Under the pieces are notes generated by a model that was not told where the DNA came from, made no database searches, and saw only the letters and a list, made by a program, of their open reading frames with translations. Source: Hyphomicrobium sp. (GTDB lineage Bacteria; Pseudomonadota; Alphaproteobacteria; Rhizobiales; Hyphomicrobiaceae). From it: DNA of 64,000 nt. Made by a program: the position numbers and the translations under genes. The DNA lies in contig JALHOF010000006.1 in NCBI GenBank assembly GCA_022843145.1, positions 1-64,000 of the forward strand. The letters are read 5' to 3'. Below, one piece after another: positions 10,997-19,988 of this stretch; the first letter of the stretch is position 1; the number at the start of each line of letters is the position of its first letter.

Positions 10997-12328
10997 ATGG
11001 TCGGGAAGCTGGGAATGAGCAAAGCGGGCGGGGTTACCATCGCTCTTGCTGTGTCGGTCATCGGCGCGACGTCCGCATTCGCGACCGACGGTTACTTCGC
11101 CAACGGCATCGGCGCCCGCCACAAAGCGCTCGCGGGCGCTGGCGTGGCCGACGGCCGCGATGCGACTTCGGCGGCGCTGAACCCCGCTGGAATTCTGCGC
11201 GCCGGCAACGAACTTGCGATTTCGGCGTCGATGTTTGTGCCGCTTCGCGAGTTTGATGCGAGCGGTCTCGGTTTCCTGCCCGGAGGCACGACCGAGAGTG
11301 ATCGCAATATCTTCGTGATCCCGAATATCGCTTGGAACAAGCGCACGCAGGGCAATCCCTATTTCGACGCCGTGACGTTGTCGATGTCCGGCAACGGCGG
11401 CATGAACACCACCTACGCTGCTGGCCCGGCACGTGCTGCTTGTGGCGGTGGCAACGGTATTTTCTGCGGCGGCAAAGCGGGCGTCGACCTGACGCAGCTT
11501 CTCATCTCACTCGCGATGGCCAAGAGCTTCGGGCCGGTATCGGTCGGACTCGCGCCGACGGTCGCTGCGCAAATGTTTGCTGCCAAAGGGTTGAGCCAAT
11601 TCGCTGGTGGATCTTCGGATCCGGCCAATCTGACGAACAACACCCACGAAGTCGTGTTCGGCGCGGGACTTCGCGGCGGCCTCGAGTGGGCCATCACGCC
11701 GGGCGTCCGCTTCGGCCTTGCAGGCAGCACCAAGATCTATTCGCAGAAGTTCGATGATTACGCGGGCCTGTTTGCCGAGGGTGGTGACTTCGATATCCCG
11801 GCCAACCTGCAGGCCGGCATCGCGGTCGACCTGTCGCCGCAGTTGACCGTCATGGCCGACTACAAGCGGATCTGGTACTCGGGCGTCGAGTCGATTTCCA
11901 ATCCGTCGACGAACATCTTCAACTGTCCCGGATTTGGCGGTGCGGATCCGACGCAGTGCCTTGGTGGCGCGAACGGCGCAGGCTTCGGTTGGAGCGATAT
12001 GAACATCTTCAAGATCGGCCTCGAATATAAGGCGACGTCCGATCTGACGCTGCGCGGCGGCTATTCCTACAATACGCAGCAGGTCAAGGCGCGTGACGTG
12101 ATGTTCAATATTCTCGCTCCCGGCGTCGTCCAACATCACATTACCGGTGGTCTGATGTATCGCATGAGCCCGAACATGGATTTCGAACTCGCGGGAATGT
12201 ACGCACCGCGCACGCACGTGACGGGCAACGAACTGTTCGGGCCGGTCCCGGTCGACATCTCGATGGCCCAGTTCGAAGTCACCGCTGGCTTCAAGTATCG
12301 CTTCGATACGCCTGCTCCGCTCAAGTAA
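10997..12328 (+). CDS. OmpP1/FadL-family outer membrane transporter
   Basis: A 443-residue outer membrane protein. A signal peptide (hydrophobic VTIALAVSVIGATSAFA) is followed by mature TDGYFANGIGARHKALAGAG, the family N-terminus, including the DATSAALNPAG motif. The remainder alternates beta-strand-like segments and ends in FKYRF. FadL/TodX proteins import hydrophobic molecules such as long-chain fatty acids or aromatics. The ATG at 10997 has AAGGGGAG upstream and places the signal peptide correctly; the longer frame from 10889 is rejected. A strong intrinsic terminator follows, so this appears monocistronic. Confidence 0.92.
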   Translation: MVGKLGMSKAGGVTIALAVSVIGATSAFATDGYFANGIGARHKALAGAGVADGRDATSAALNPAGILRAGNELAISASMFVPLREFDASGLGFLPGGTTESDRNIFVIPNIAWNKRTQGNPYFDAVTLSMSGNGGMNTTYAAGPARAACGGGNGIFCGGKAGVDLTQLLISLAMAKSFGPVSVGLAPTVAAQMFAAKGLSQFAGGSSDPANLTNNTHEVVFGAGLRGGLEWAITPGVRFGLAGSTKIYSQKFDDYAGLFAEGGDFDIPANLQAGIAVDLSPQLTVMADYKRIWYSGVESISNPSTNIFNCPGFGGADPTQCLGGANGAGFGWSDMNIFKIGLEYKATSDLTLRGGYSYNTQQVKARDVMFNILAPGVVQHHITGGLMYRMSPNMDFELAGMYAPRTHVTGNELFGPVPVDISMAQFEVTAGFKYRFDTPAPLK

Positions 12329-12354
12329 GCAGCGGGCTAGGTTCTGGAATTGAG

Positions 12355-12381
12355 AAGGCCGGCGAAATCGCCGGCCTTTTT
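12355..12381 (+). terminator. Intrinsic terminator of the FadL-type gene
   Basis: The stem AAGGCCGGCGA/TCGCCGGCCTT with a tight loop is followed by TTTTTCG, the clearest Rho-independent terminator in the window. It lies 26 bases after the stop and could also serve the convergent small gene from the other strand, where AAAAAGG precedes the stem. Confidence 0.9.
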
Positions 12382-12444
12382 CGTTGTCCGATCTTGGTCG
12401 TTGACCGTTCCGCAGCGCGAACCCTCAACCTGTCGTCGCGGACT

Positions 12445-12660
12445 TCAGCGTGCGAACTGCCGGATCGCCTTCAGGATGGCGAGCACCCATGGGATCGCAT
12501 GAAACGCGAAATCGAAAATGTCGATCGGGCGCTTGAGCGTGCCGCCCGCGAGCATCTTCAGTTTCTCCCAGATGTGCGGTTCGGGAACGAACGGTGCGAG
12601 GCCGAGTGTCAGGACGCCGATCATGACGAGCGGCCAAGGAATTCCGTCGAGCCAAGCCAT
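12445..12660 (-). CDS. Small two-helix membrane protein (often annotated RND transporter)
   Basis: A 71-residue protein beginning MAWLDGIPWPLVMIGVLTLG and ending WVLAILKAIRQFAR, with two hydrophobic segments around PHIWEKLKMLAGGTLKRPID. Short proteins of this type, with PEPHxWEKLKML and PxDxxDxxxH, are widespread in proteobacteria and are often mis-annotated as RND transporter; their function is unknown. GGGAG lies about 9 bases upstream of the ATG at 12660. The gene diverges from the EAL-domain gene across a repeat-bearing spacer. Confidence 0.8.
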   Translation of the reverse strand: MAWLDGIPWPLVMIGVLTLGLAPFVPEPHIWEKLKMLAGGTLKRPIDIFDFAFHAIPWVLAILKAIRQFAR

Positions 12661-12731
12661 GCGTCGTCTCCCGATGTCGTGTGCGTTGCTCTTCACCAAA
12701 GCACACGAATCTCCCGTCTGCTGCCTGTGAT

Positions 12732-12812
12732 TTTGTCACGTGCCGCCTCGTGCCTTTTGTCATGTCCAAACGCATGTCGAACCGAGCTTCATGTCGATGT
12801 TTGTCATGTCCA
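12732..12812. repeat. Three imperfect direct repeats in a divergent promoter region
   Basis: TTTGTCATGTCCA occurs at 12756-12768 and 12800-12812, and a variant TTTGTCACGTGCC at 12732-12744. Further CATGTC cores lie in between and just after. Start-to-start spacings are 24 and 44 bases. They lie in the 320-base spacer (12661-12980) between divergent genes, which otherwise holds no gene that I can see; binding of a regulator is inferred. Confidence 0.55.
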
Positions 12813-12980
12813 TGTCGCGGTGCGCGGAAGCCACATGCTGTATCAAACATGACGTTCAGATAACGAAAGTACAATCTAAGATTGTGTTGTTTTGAAACGG
12901 ATGTATCGTCGTGCTTCTTGCCGCGGCGTGCATCGCGCCCGCAAAATGCGTGGGAGATCAAAAGATTGGACTCCAACCGG

Positions 12981-14045
12981 ATGTGGCCGCACGGCCGGTG
13001 GGCGCAGTGTGTTGGCATCGCCGTCTTCGCGTGGACGTTGTCTCGCGCCGGCCCCGCCCAAGCTATCCCCTCGCCGGAACTCGTCATCGGCACCCTGTCC
13101 AGCATCTCCCAAGTTTTCGCCGTCCTCTCCGCACTTCTTGGCGGCGGCGCTGTCGCAGCGGGGGTCGGTGCAGCCGGGCGTTCGTCCAAGCGATCGCGGC
13201 TCACGGGATGGCTGATTGGCGGGTTCGGTTTGCTGGCGTTGGCAGAACTCGAAGTGGAAATCCGGGAGCGCCGCGCGCTCGAAAACGACCTGCGGCGCGC
13301 GCTCGGCAATGGTGAATTCGAACTCCACTACCAGCCGATCGTCGACTTGGCGAGCCGTCAGGTGACCTATTGCGAGGCGCTGCTGCGTTGGCGTCATCCG
13401 GTTCGCGGCAACGTGACGCCAGCCGTCTTCATCCCGATCGCAGAAGAACTCGGATTGATTTCGGCGATCGGCGCATGGGTTCTCCGGCGGGCGTGCGAAG
13501 AGGCTCAAACTTGGCCGGAGCACGTCGGGGTCGCGGTCAATCTTTCTGCGCAGCAGTTCGAGGTTGACGACGTCTTTGCCGTGACCCTTCGTGCCTTGTC
13601 ACTGTCCGGCCTCTGCCCGTCACGGCTCGAACTCGAAGTCACGGAGACGCTGCTCTTGGCAGACAAATCCGAGACCAATGGAACTCTGATGCAGTTGCGT
13701 GATCTCGGCGTCGGAATCGCACTCGACGATTTTGGTACGGGTTACGCGTCGCTCAGCTATTTGCGCAGCTTCCCGTTCGACAAAATCAAGATCGATCAAT
13801 CGTTCGTCCGCGAACTACCGGAGCGCGCGGAGTGCTTCTCGATCGTGTCGGCAATTTGTGAGATGGCGCGGTCGCTGGGCATGCGAACTGTCGCAGAAGG
13901 CGTGGAGACGGGCGAGCATATTGATTGGGTGAAGCGGTCGGGATGCGACCTCGTGCAGGGCTATCATTTCAGCAGACCCGTGCCTGCGAGCGAGATCGTC
14001 GCCGTCATCGACGCCTGCGAACAGCGGTTCGTGGCTGCGGCGTAA
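12981..14045 (+). CDS. Membrane-anchored EAL-domain c-di-GMP phosphodiesterase
   Basis: A 354-residue protein. The N-terminus has a signal-like hydrophobic segment ending at AQA, then IPSPELVIGTLSSISQVFAVLSALLGGGA and a further hydrophobic segment (about residues 72-84). The rest is a complete EAL domain: the EALLRW signature at about residue 132, NLSAQQF, LELEVTETLLL, DDFGTGYASLSYLRSFPFDKIKID and QGYHFSRP. All the usual catalytic residues appear intact and no GGDEF domain is present, so c-di-GMP hydrolysis is expected. The ATG at 12981 (MWPHGRW) gives a clean leader; the in-frame TTG at 12966 is an alternative. Confidence 0.88.
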   Translation: MWPHGRWAQCVGIAVFAWTLSRAGPAQAIPSPELVIGTLSSISQVFAVLSALLGGGAVAAGVGAAGRSSKRSRLTGWLIGGFGLLALAELEVEIRERRALENDLRRALGNGEFELHYQPIVDLASRQVTYCEALLRWRHPVRGNVTPAVFIPIAEELGLISAIGAWVLRRACEEAQTWPEHVGVAVNLSAQQFEVDDVFAVTLRALSLSGLCPSRLELEVTETLLLADKSETNGTLMQLRDLGVGIALDDFGTGYASLSYLRSFPFDKIKIDQSFVRELPERAECFSIVSAICEMARSLGMRTVAEGVETGEHIDWVKRSGCDLVQGYHFSRPVPASEIVAVIDACEQRFVAAA

Positions 14046-14384
14046 GGCATGCCCGAATTGTGGGCAAAGGCGCGACGGCGACACGTCCGATTGCCTGCCG
14101 ATCGACCAGCAAGCTGGTTGACGTCCGATTACGGATAAACAGAAATGCCACACCTGCACATAACATCGTCCTTAGACCCCCGTCTTGCAGGCTTTCCGAG
14201 ACAAGCGTCTGACTTGGAAAGCGGTCAGCGCTTCACTATAGTGCCGGCGGGATGGGGATGCCGTGGGGTTTGCGGCCAATGACGGCTTCGTGGCAACCGC
14301 GGCTCGAGGCCGGCGGGGCCTGAACGCGGTCGCCGGTCTAATCGGACATGCGGTGATCGTTTCGACTGGGGAGAGTTGCTCGCA
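14046..14384. other. Intergenic region between EAL and OmpA genes
   Basis: A 339-base spacer without a supported gene. It contains one good sigma70-like promoter (listed separately) and, closer to the OmpA gene, a GC-rich leader of about 140 bases. Nothing resembling a tRNA or riboswitch was recognised. Confidence 0.5.
14214..14242 (+). promoter_or_regulatory. Sigma70-like promoter for the OmpA operon
   Basis: TTGGAA (14214-14219) and TATAGT (14237-14242) are separated by exactly 17 bases, close to the consensus layout. This would start transcription about 135 bases before the OmpA-family gene, giving a moderately long 5' leader. Confidence 0.5.
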
Positions 14385-16634
14385 ATGAAGTGCAATCCGT
14401 CGCGTTGGCTGTGGGGCGTGCTTCCAGTCGCGGTCTGGTCCTGGGTCACCGTCCTCGGCGAAAACGAGAGGATCGAAGCAGATCTGCGTCAACGCGCTTC
14501 GGAAGCATTGAAAGGCAGCGGATTGTCCTGGGCGGCGACGGGGTTCGCGGGGCGAGACGGTACGCTGACTGGATTGGCCTTCGACGACAGCGATCCCGTC
14601 AAGGCTGCAGACGTGGCGCGGAAGGTCTGGGGCGTCAGGGTTCTCGAAAATCGCGCTGAACTCGTCGAGAAAGTCGACAATTATCTCTGGTCCGCGGCGC
14701 TTTCGAACGGACGCCTGCAACTCGGCGGCTTCGTGCCCAACGAGGACACGCGCAAGGCCGTGCTCGCCGCCGTGGGAACGGCGTTCCCGAAAGTGCCGCT
14801 ATCGGACAATATGAAGCTTGCACGCGGTGCGCCGGGCAAGGATGTCTGGCTTTCGGGTATCGGCTTCGGCTTGAAGCAGCTCGCGGGATTGAAGCGCGGC
14901 GCGGTCGAACTCAACGGCTCTTCGCTTTCGGTCAGTGGCGAAGCGTCGGACTTCCCGTCCTACAAGAACGTCAAGAAGGCGCTGCAGAAGCTGCCGGATG
15001 GTGTGCGGCTGGTCAGCGAGAAGGTGACGCCGCCCGTCGTCGATCCGTTCACTTGGTCTGCGAAACTTGCGGCAAACCAACTCGCGCTGTCGGGCTATGT
15101 GCCGAGTGAAAAGTTGCGCGAGGATCTCTTTGCTCAGGTCAAGAAGGGCTTTCCGAAAGTCGCCATCGTCGACCGCATGGAGATTGCCGATGGTGCACCG
15201 GAGGGGTGGGCGAACCTCGTTGTCGCCACACTGTCCGGTCTCGCGCAATTGCAGGATGGCGAAGCCGTCATGACCGGTCGCGATTTGTCACTGAGCGGGA
15301 CCGCTCTCAACGAAGGCGTCGCCAACGCGGCCCGCTCGGTATTCCGCAAGGATGCTCCGAGGTCATACAAGCTCACCGACAACATCCGCTATGCCGAGAT
15401 TTCATTGCCGATCGTATCGCCCTACATCTCTTCCATTTCCGCGCAGCACTCCGTCGTCCAGTTGACCGGCTCCGTTCCGAGCGAGCAGGCCCGTGCGGCG
15501 ATCATCGCAGCGGTGAAGGCCAGATTGGCCGGGCGCACAATCGACGATAAAATGCTGCTTGCAGCGGGGGCCGCCGACGGCTGGCAGTCTTGTTTCGCCG
15601 CCGCCGTGTCGGGAATTGCCCGCTTGGGCGGTGGCACGGCGCAAATGACGGATCGCCAACTCAAGTTGTCCGGCGAAACCGGCGACGATGCATTGGCAGC
15701 GGCCGTTCCGGGAGAAGTCCGCGCGGCTGCCAACCGCGCTTGCGACGTCGATGCGCAAGTCGCCGTCGTGTCCGAGCCCGAGCCGAACCTGACCTGGCGT
15801 GCTGTCAATGGAGCGGCTGGCGAGATCGTGCTGGAAGGCGACATTCCGGATGAGCAGACCCGGCGTGATCTGCTGCAATCCGTGGCCAAGTATTTTTCGA
15901 CGTCGCGGGCTGTCGACCGTATGACGATCGCCAATGCCAAATCTCGAAAATGGGGACAGGTCGCCGATCTTGGTCTTCGGTCTCTGGCGCGGCTGCGCCG
16001 AGGCGAAGTCGTCCTGAGCCGCCAGGAGCTCGTCGTGCGCGGAGAGGCCGGCGATACCGCGGTCGCCGCTTCCGTTAAGGAGCAGATCGGCCGCGATGTC
16101 GCGAAGGGGTACACCGCGCGAGACATCATCGACATCAGGTCGGATGCCATGATCTGGGCAGAGGCCGAAGCGAAGAAGAAGGCCGAAGCTCAGCGGATCG
16201 CCGAGGACGCGGAAGCCAAACGCAAGGCCACTGAGGGCGTCGTTTCGCAGAAGCGCAACGACGACGCGCGGCGCTGCCAGACGCTGCTGCGCACGGCGGC
16301 GGCCGAGGGGGCGATCCAGTTCGAACGCGCGAGCGCGGATCTCGCGCGCTCGAGCATGCCGACCCTCAATCAACTCGTTAAGATCGCGAATTCCTGCCCC
16401 GAGTTCAAAATCACGATCGAGGGACACACCGACGCCGAAGGCACCGACGAGCGCAATCAAAAGCTGTCCGATCGCCGGGCCCGGGCTGTCGCCGACTATC
16501 TGATCGCGGCTGGTGTCGCGGAGGCTCGACTGACGGCGGCCGGATATGGCGCGACCCAGCCGATCGCTCCGAACGACACTGCGCAGAACCGGGCGAAAAA
16601 CCGGCGCATCGAATTCGGCGTGAAAGCGAACTGA
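14385..16634 (+). CDS. OmpA-family protein with four BON-like repeats
   Basis: A 749-residue protein. An N-terminal hydrophobic segment (WLWGVLPVAVWSWVTVLG) may act as signal or anchor. Residues from about 100 to 570 consist of four related units of about 110 residues, each starting W-x-A (YLWSAALSNG, FTWSAKLAAN and so on), passing through G-x-(V/I)-P-x-E-x-x-R and ending in a (L/V)SGE-like motif; these resemble BON domains. An Ala/Lys/Glu-rich helix follows, then a C-terminal OmpA/MotB peptidoglycan-binding domain (ITIEGHTDAEGTDERNQKLS, with the ligand Asp and a later NRRIEF Arg). GGGGAGAG precedes the ATG at 14385. Likely a peptidoglycan-bound envelope protein. Confidence 0.88.
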   Translation: MKCNPSRWLWGVLPVAVWSWVTVLGENERIEADLRQRASEALKGSGLSWAATGFAGRDGTLTGLAFDDSDPVKAADVARKVWGVRVLENRAELVEKVDNYLWSAALSNGRLQLGGFVPNEDTRKAVLAAVGTAFPKVPLSDNMKLARGAPGKDVWLSGIGFGLKQLAGLKRGAVELNGSSLSVSGEASDFPSYKNVKKALQKLPDGVRLVSEKVTPPVVDPFTWSAKLAANQLALSGYVPSEKLREDLFAQVKKGFPKVAIVDRMEIADGAPEGWANLVVATLSGLAQLQDGEAVMTGRDLSLSGTALNEGVANAARSVFRKDAPRSYKLTDNIRYAEISLPIVSPYISSISAQHSVVQLTGSVPSEQARAAIIAAVKARLAGRTIDDKMLLAAGAADGWQSCFAAAVSGIARLGGGTAQMTDRQLKLSGETGDDALAAAVPGEVRAAANRACDVDAQVAVVSEPEPNLTWRAVNGAAGEIVLEGDIPDEQTRRDLLQSVAKYFSTSRAVDRMTIANAKSRKWGQVADLGLRSLARLRRGEVVLSRQELVVRGEAGDTAVAASVKEQIGRDVAKGYTARDIIDIRSDAMIWAEAEAKKKAEAQRIAEDAEAKRKATEGVVSQKRNDDARRCQTLLRTAAAEGAIQFERASADLARSSMPTLNQLVKIANSCPEFKITIEGHTDAEGTDERNQKLSDRRARAVADYLIAAGVAEARLTAAGYGATQPIAPNDTAQNRAKNRRIEFGVKAN

Positions 16635-16696
16635 TTGGTCGCCGTGCGTATCCGGTCGAGACCGGAATGTAGTGGCCCGACAAGGAGTGAACCGAG

Positions 16697-16795
16697 ATGG
16701 ACTACCTGTTCGTCAAGCTGTTCTGGTATCTCGTGCCCGCATTCGTAGGCGGTCTCGTCGTTGGCTGGATTGCGTGCCGCCCGTCCGAGGATTGA
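16697..16795 (+). CDS. 32-residue membrane microprotein
   Basis: A short gene from ATG 16697 to TGA 16795, with AAGGAGTG 9 bases upstream. It encodes MDYLFVKLFWYLVPAFVGG, then LVVGWIACRPSED: one transmembrane helix with a charged tail. It lies between the OmpA-family gene and the helix-hairpin-helix protein, 62 bases from each, on the same strand. Its neighbour also starts with a single anchor helix, so a helix-helix partner role is conceivable (inference). Confidence 0.65.
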   Translation: MDYLFVKLFWYLVPAFVGGLVVGWIACRPSED

Positions 16796-16857
16796 TCGGC
16801 CGAGAATTGATCGGAACGGGCCTACATGATCGCGCTTCGTGTCGGGGAGACTGACGA

Positions 16858-18888
16858 ATGAGTATGCTTCTGCTGCAGACATTCCTGCTGATGTTGACGG
16901 CTTTTTTCCTCGGGGCTGTCGTCGCCTGTCTGGTCAAGTCGACATTCTTCGATGTGGCTGTGGAGAGATCGGCGGAGGCCATCCCAGTTCCCGCACCCAT
17001 CGCGCAGCCGCGGCCGGCGGCCGTGATCCCGCAACCGCCGCCAAGGCCCGCCCCAGAGGCAGTGCGCCCGAAAATCGAAACTGTGACCCGGCCGGCCACC
17101 GCGCCGAGCATGCCGATCCCCGATGCGCAGCGCTTTGAGCGCGCGCTGAGGGAGCAGACGCCGGCTTCGGCACCGTCCGCGGCGGTCAGTCCGGCGCAAC
17201 CCACGGCTCCACCGCGTCCCGCCGCTATTCCGCCCGCAGCCTTAGCGGCTGCTGCTCCGAAGCCGCCGGAGCCTGCGCAGGCTGCGCCTCGCATCGAAGT
17301 CAAGCCGCCGATGCCGCTCGAGCCGAAGAAACCGGACGTTGCCGCGCCGGCTGCCGTTCAGCCTGCGACACCGCTCTCCGCGGCCAAATCCGATGCCGGT
17401 ATCGCCGCTGCCGTCGCTGCAGCTGCCGCCATGGCGACAGCACAGGCGAGGCCGGCTCCTGCAGGAAGTGCGCCCGCCGCGAACCCACCTGCTGCTGCAC
17501 CTCAAAAGCCGATTGCTTCCCCACCGGCGTCTCCGATTGCGCGTCCGCCGACGCCCACAGCGCCGCAGCCGATCATGCCGGTTGCCGCCGGCTCGTCTGG
17601 TCCCGCAGCAGTTTCGGCACCGGTCCAACCGCCGGTCGCGCCAGTTGTGGCACCCGCGGACGATCTCACGCGCATCCGCGCGATCGACGCCAACATGCAG
17701 ACTAGATTGAATGCGCTGGGCGTGAGGCGGTACGACGACTTGGCGCGGTGGACGACCGACGACGTCATGAAATTGCGGGCGGTTCCAGGGATCGGCTCGC
17801 GCATCGCCGTCGAGAATTGGATCGAGCAAGCACAGATCCTGGCGAAGGGAGGCACGACGGAGTACGCACGTCGGCGCGCGGCGCAAGGTCAGACGATGGC
17901 CACTGCGATGCCGTCACAGAATACGGGTGTCGCCTCTCCCGTTCGCGCGCAGCCACCGTCCGCCGCTCCTGCCGCCCCAATGGCGGCGCCGAAGCCGCTT
18001 CCGCCCGTTGCGCCGGCCGTACCTGTCGCCGTGTCACCGCTCCCACCAGCCGCCCCAACACAATCTGCTGCTCCTGCGCCGCCGGCGACGTTCGAATTGC
18101 CGCGTTCGGGCGCACAGGCCGCTGCGGCTGCAGCGGCCGCAATCGCCGCCGCAGCCGCCGCATCCGCGCGCCGTTCGGAGACATCGGCAGGTTCATCCGC
18201 GACGTCCGCACCGTCATCGGCGTCGGGCCGCGATGACTTACAGCGGATTCACGGGATCAACGCCGACGCGGAGAAGCTGCTCAACGCACAGGGCATCACA
18301 CGCTATGCGCAGGTTGCCGGTTGGTCGGCCGCTGACACCGAGCGATTGAACGGGCTGCTCGGAACGCCAGGTCGGATCGCACGCGAGAATTGGATCGAGC
18401 AGGCCGCTGTTCTCGCGAGTGGCGCGGCAGGGACCTATACGCGGCGCGCTGACTTGCCGCCGCGCGCACCGGAGACCGAGTCGTCGCGGCCGGCACGACT
18501 GTCTGATGCGCTTCGCGAACGCGAGGCCGTCGCGAAGACCGCCGAGCCCGAGCGATCCCCGGCGACTGCCGCGCGGACCGATTTTTCAAACCTCAGAAGT
18601 GTTCGATCGGAAGCGCTGCGCGGCGACGTTGCAGGAGCGGGCGCCTCGGCCGACGACTTGAAGCGGATCCGCGGCATCGGCGTTCTGATCGAGAAGAAGC
18701 TCAATTCGCTCGGCGTTTCGAGCTACGAGCAGGTTGCGAACTGGACCGGGGCCGATATCGACCGCATCAGCCAGATCCTCGACTTCAAAGGACGCATCGA
18801 ACGTGAGAATTGGGTCGAGCAGGCGCGCATTCTCGCGTCGGGCGGGCAGACCGAATTTTCGCGGCGCGTAGATAAAGGCGACGCATGA
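16858..18888 (+). CDS. Membrane-anchored Ala/Pro-rich protein with three NuoE-tail-like HhH repeats
   Basis: A 676-residue protein. One N-terminal membrane helix (residues 5-25) is followed by long Pro/Ala-rich linkers that separate three copies of a roughly 70-residue module (about 268-340, 459-530 and 599-671). Each module reads DDL..I.GI...L..LG...Y...A.W...D, then GRI..ENW(I/V)EQA..LA.G. The same helix-hairpin-helix module is found at the C-terminus of alphaproteobacterial NuoE and in some proteins labelled flap-endonuclease-like. GGGGAG precedes the ATG at 16858. Nuclease activity is not supported. It is the third gene of the OmpA operon and probably an envelope scaffold; that role is inferred. 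Confidence 0.75.
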   Translation: MSMLLLQTFLLMLTAFFLGAVVACLVKSTFFDVAVERSAEAIPVPAPIAQPRPAAVIPQPPPRPAPEAVRPKIETVTRPATAPSMPIPDAQRFERALREQTPASAPSAAVSPAQPTAPPRPAAIPPAALAAAAPKPPEPAQAAPRIEVKPPMPLEPKKPDVAAPAAVQPATPLSAAKSDAGIAAAVAAAAAMATAQARPAPAGSAPAANPPAAAPQKPIASPPASPIARPPTPTAPQPIMPVAAGSSGPAAVSAPVQPPVAPVVAPADDLTRIRAIDANMQTRLNALGVRRYDDLARWTTDDVMKLRAVPGIGSRIAVENWIEQAQILAKGGTTEYARRRAAQGQTMATAMPSQNTGVASPVRAQPPSAAPAAPMAAPKPLPPVAPAVPVAVSPLPPAAPTQSAAPAPPATFELPRSGAQAAAAAAAAIAAAAAASARRSETSAGSSATSAPSSASGRDDLQRIHGINADAEKLLNAQGITRYAQVAGWSAADTERLNGLLGTPGRIARENWIEQAAVLASGAAGTYTRRADLPPRAPETESSRPARLSDALREREAVAKTAEPERSPATAARTDFSNLRSVRSEALRGDVAGAGASADDLKRIRGIGVLIEKKLNSLGVSSYEQVANWTGADIDRISQILDFKGRIERENWVEQARILASGGQTEFSRRVDKGDA

Positions 18889-18941
18889 CGACGCAGGGCC
18901 GACTTTCGGCGAATGCCTATCATCGCACCCAGGATCGCAAA

Positions 18942-19880
18942 CTAGACGAACTGCGCCGTTGCCATCAGTTGCGGTGTGGACTTCGGGCTCTCGTCGCTGG
19001 ATTTCAAGAATGAAGCAATGGCGCGCTGCGTCGGCTCGTCCCGCAGCAAAGGTGCATGCCCTTCACCGGGAACGGAGATCGCCGAAGCGCGAGGATGCCG
19101 GCGCCGCATTTCATCGACCGTCGCCGCCGACAGAAGGTCCGAATTCTCGCCTCGGATGACGAGCAGGGGCACGCGCTTGATCGCGTCGAACTGTGGCCAG
19201 AGCGCTGGAATGGGGCCGTCGAGAACGGAGAGCGCACGTGACAGTTTGGCGTCGTATCCCGGCGCCGGCTTGCTGTCCCTCTCGTTGAATAGCTGTCTGG
19301 CAATTGGCTCCCAATCGGCCTCGGGGATCCGCGTGAACTGCTTCTCGAAAAGATCACGCACGAGTTTTGCCGCTTCAGGCCAGGTCTTCGGCAACGGTGC
19401 GCGTCCGACGTAGCTCGCGATCCGCGCGAGGCCCTGCTGCTCAATCACCGGGCCGATGTCGTTCAGGACCAGCGCGCCGAACGCCGCTGGTTGAGCTGCC
19501 GCCATAACGAGTGCGATGAGACCGCCGCGCGAGGTCCCGACGAGGCCGACATCGTGCAATCCAACGACGGTTAAAAAGTCCAGCACGTCGAGCATTTCGA
19601 TCGGAATGGCATAGTTTCGCCAATCGGTGTCGAAATCCGACGCGCCTCGGCCCCGATAGTCGAATGTGTAGACGTCGCGCGGCGCTGCGCTGTCATGGGA
19701 GAGAGCGATTGCGAGATCGTGGAAGTCGCGGCCGTTGCGCGTCAGCCCCGGAAGACACAAGACCGGCCGGGCCGACGACAGTTGCCCCGCGCGTGGCTGA
19801 GCCGGGTAGCGCCGGCCGTAGAGGCGTAGACCGTCACGCGCGGTGAAACGAATGTCTTCGAACGCCGGTCGCTGTGTCAT
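18942..19880 (-). CDS. Alpha/beta hydrolase
   Basis: A 312-residue alpha/beta-fold hydrolase. The oxyanion region is LCLPGLTRNGRDF, the nucleophile elbow is GTSRGG (Ser), and the catalytic His is in VPGEGHAPLL, with an acidic residue in the preceding LLVIRGENSDLL strand region. The DYRGRGASDFD segment is typical of esterases and haloperoxidase-like enzymes. The substrate cannot be read from the sequence. The ATG at 19880 starts MTQRPAFEDI; upstream in-frame sequence is arginine-rich and rejected. Convergent with the preceding operon. Confidence 0.88.
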   Translation of the reverse strand: MTQRPAFEDIRFTARDGLRLYGRRYPAQPRAGQLSSARPVLCLPGLTRNGRDFHDLAIALSHDSAAPRDVYTFDYRGRGASDFDTDWRNYAIPIEMLDVLDFLTVVGLHDVGLVGTSRGGLIALVMAAAQPAAFGALVLNDIGPVIEQQGLARIASYVGRAPLPKTWPEAAKLVRDLFEKQFTRIPEADWEPIARQLFNERDSKPAPGYDAKLSRALSVLDGPIPALWPQFDAIKRVPLLVIRGENSDLLSAATVDEMRRRHPRASAISVPGEGHAPLLRDEPTQRAIASFLKSSDESPKSTPQLMATAQFV

Positions 19881-19988
19881 GGCCGTCCTATCTCCGTTGG
19901 CGCCGTCGCGCCGGCGACGCACGTCCGGAATACGGGAGTCGCGACCACTGCGGCAAGCCTCGTCCGCGTAGGTATGCAAAAAGCCGGT

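Noticed and set aside
16656-16883. - strand frames over the 32-residue microprotein gene
   Set aside because: They overlap three supported + strand genes and have no recognisable product.
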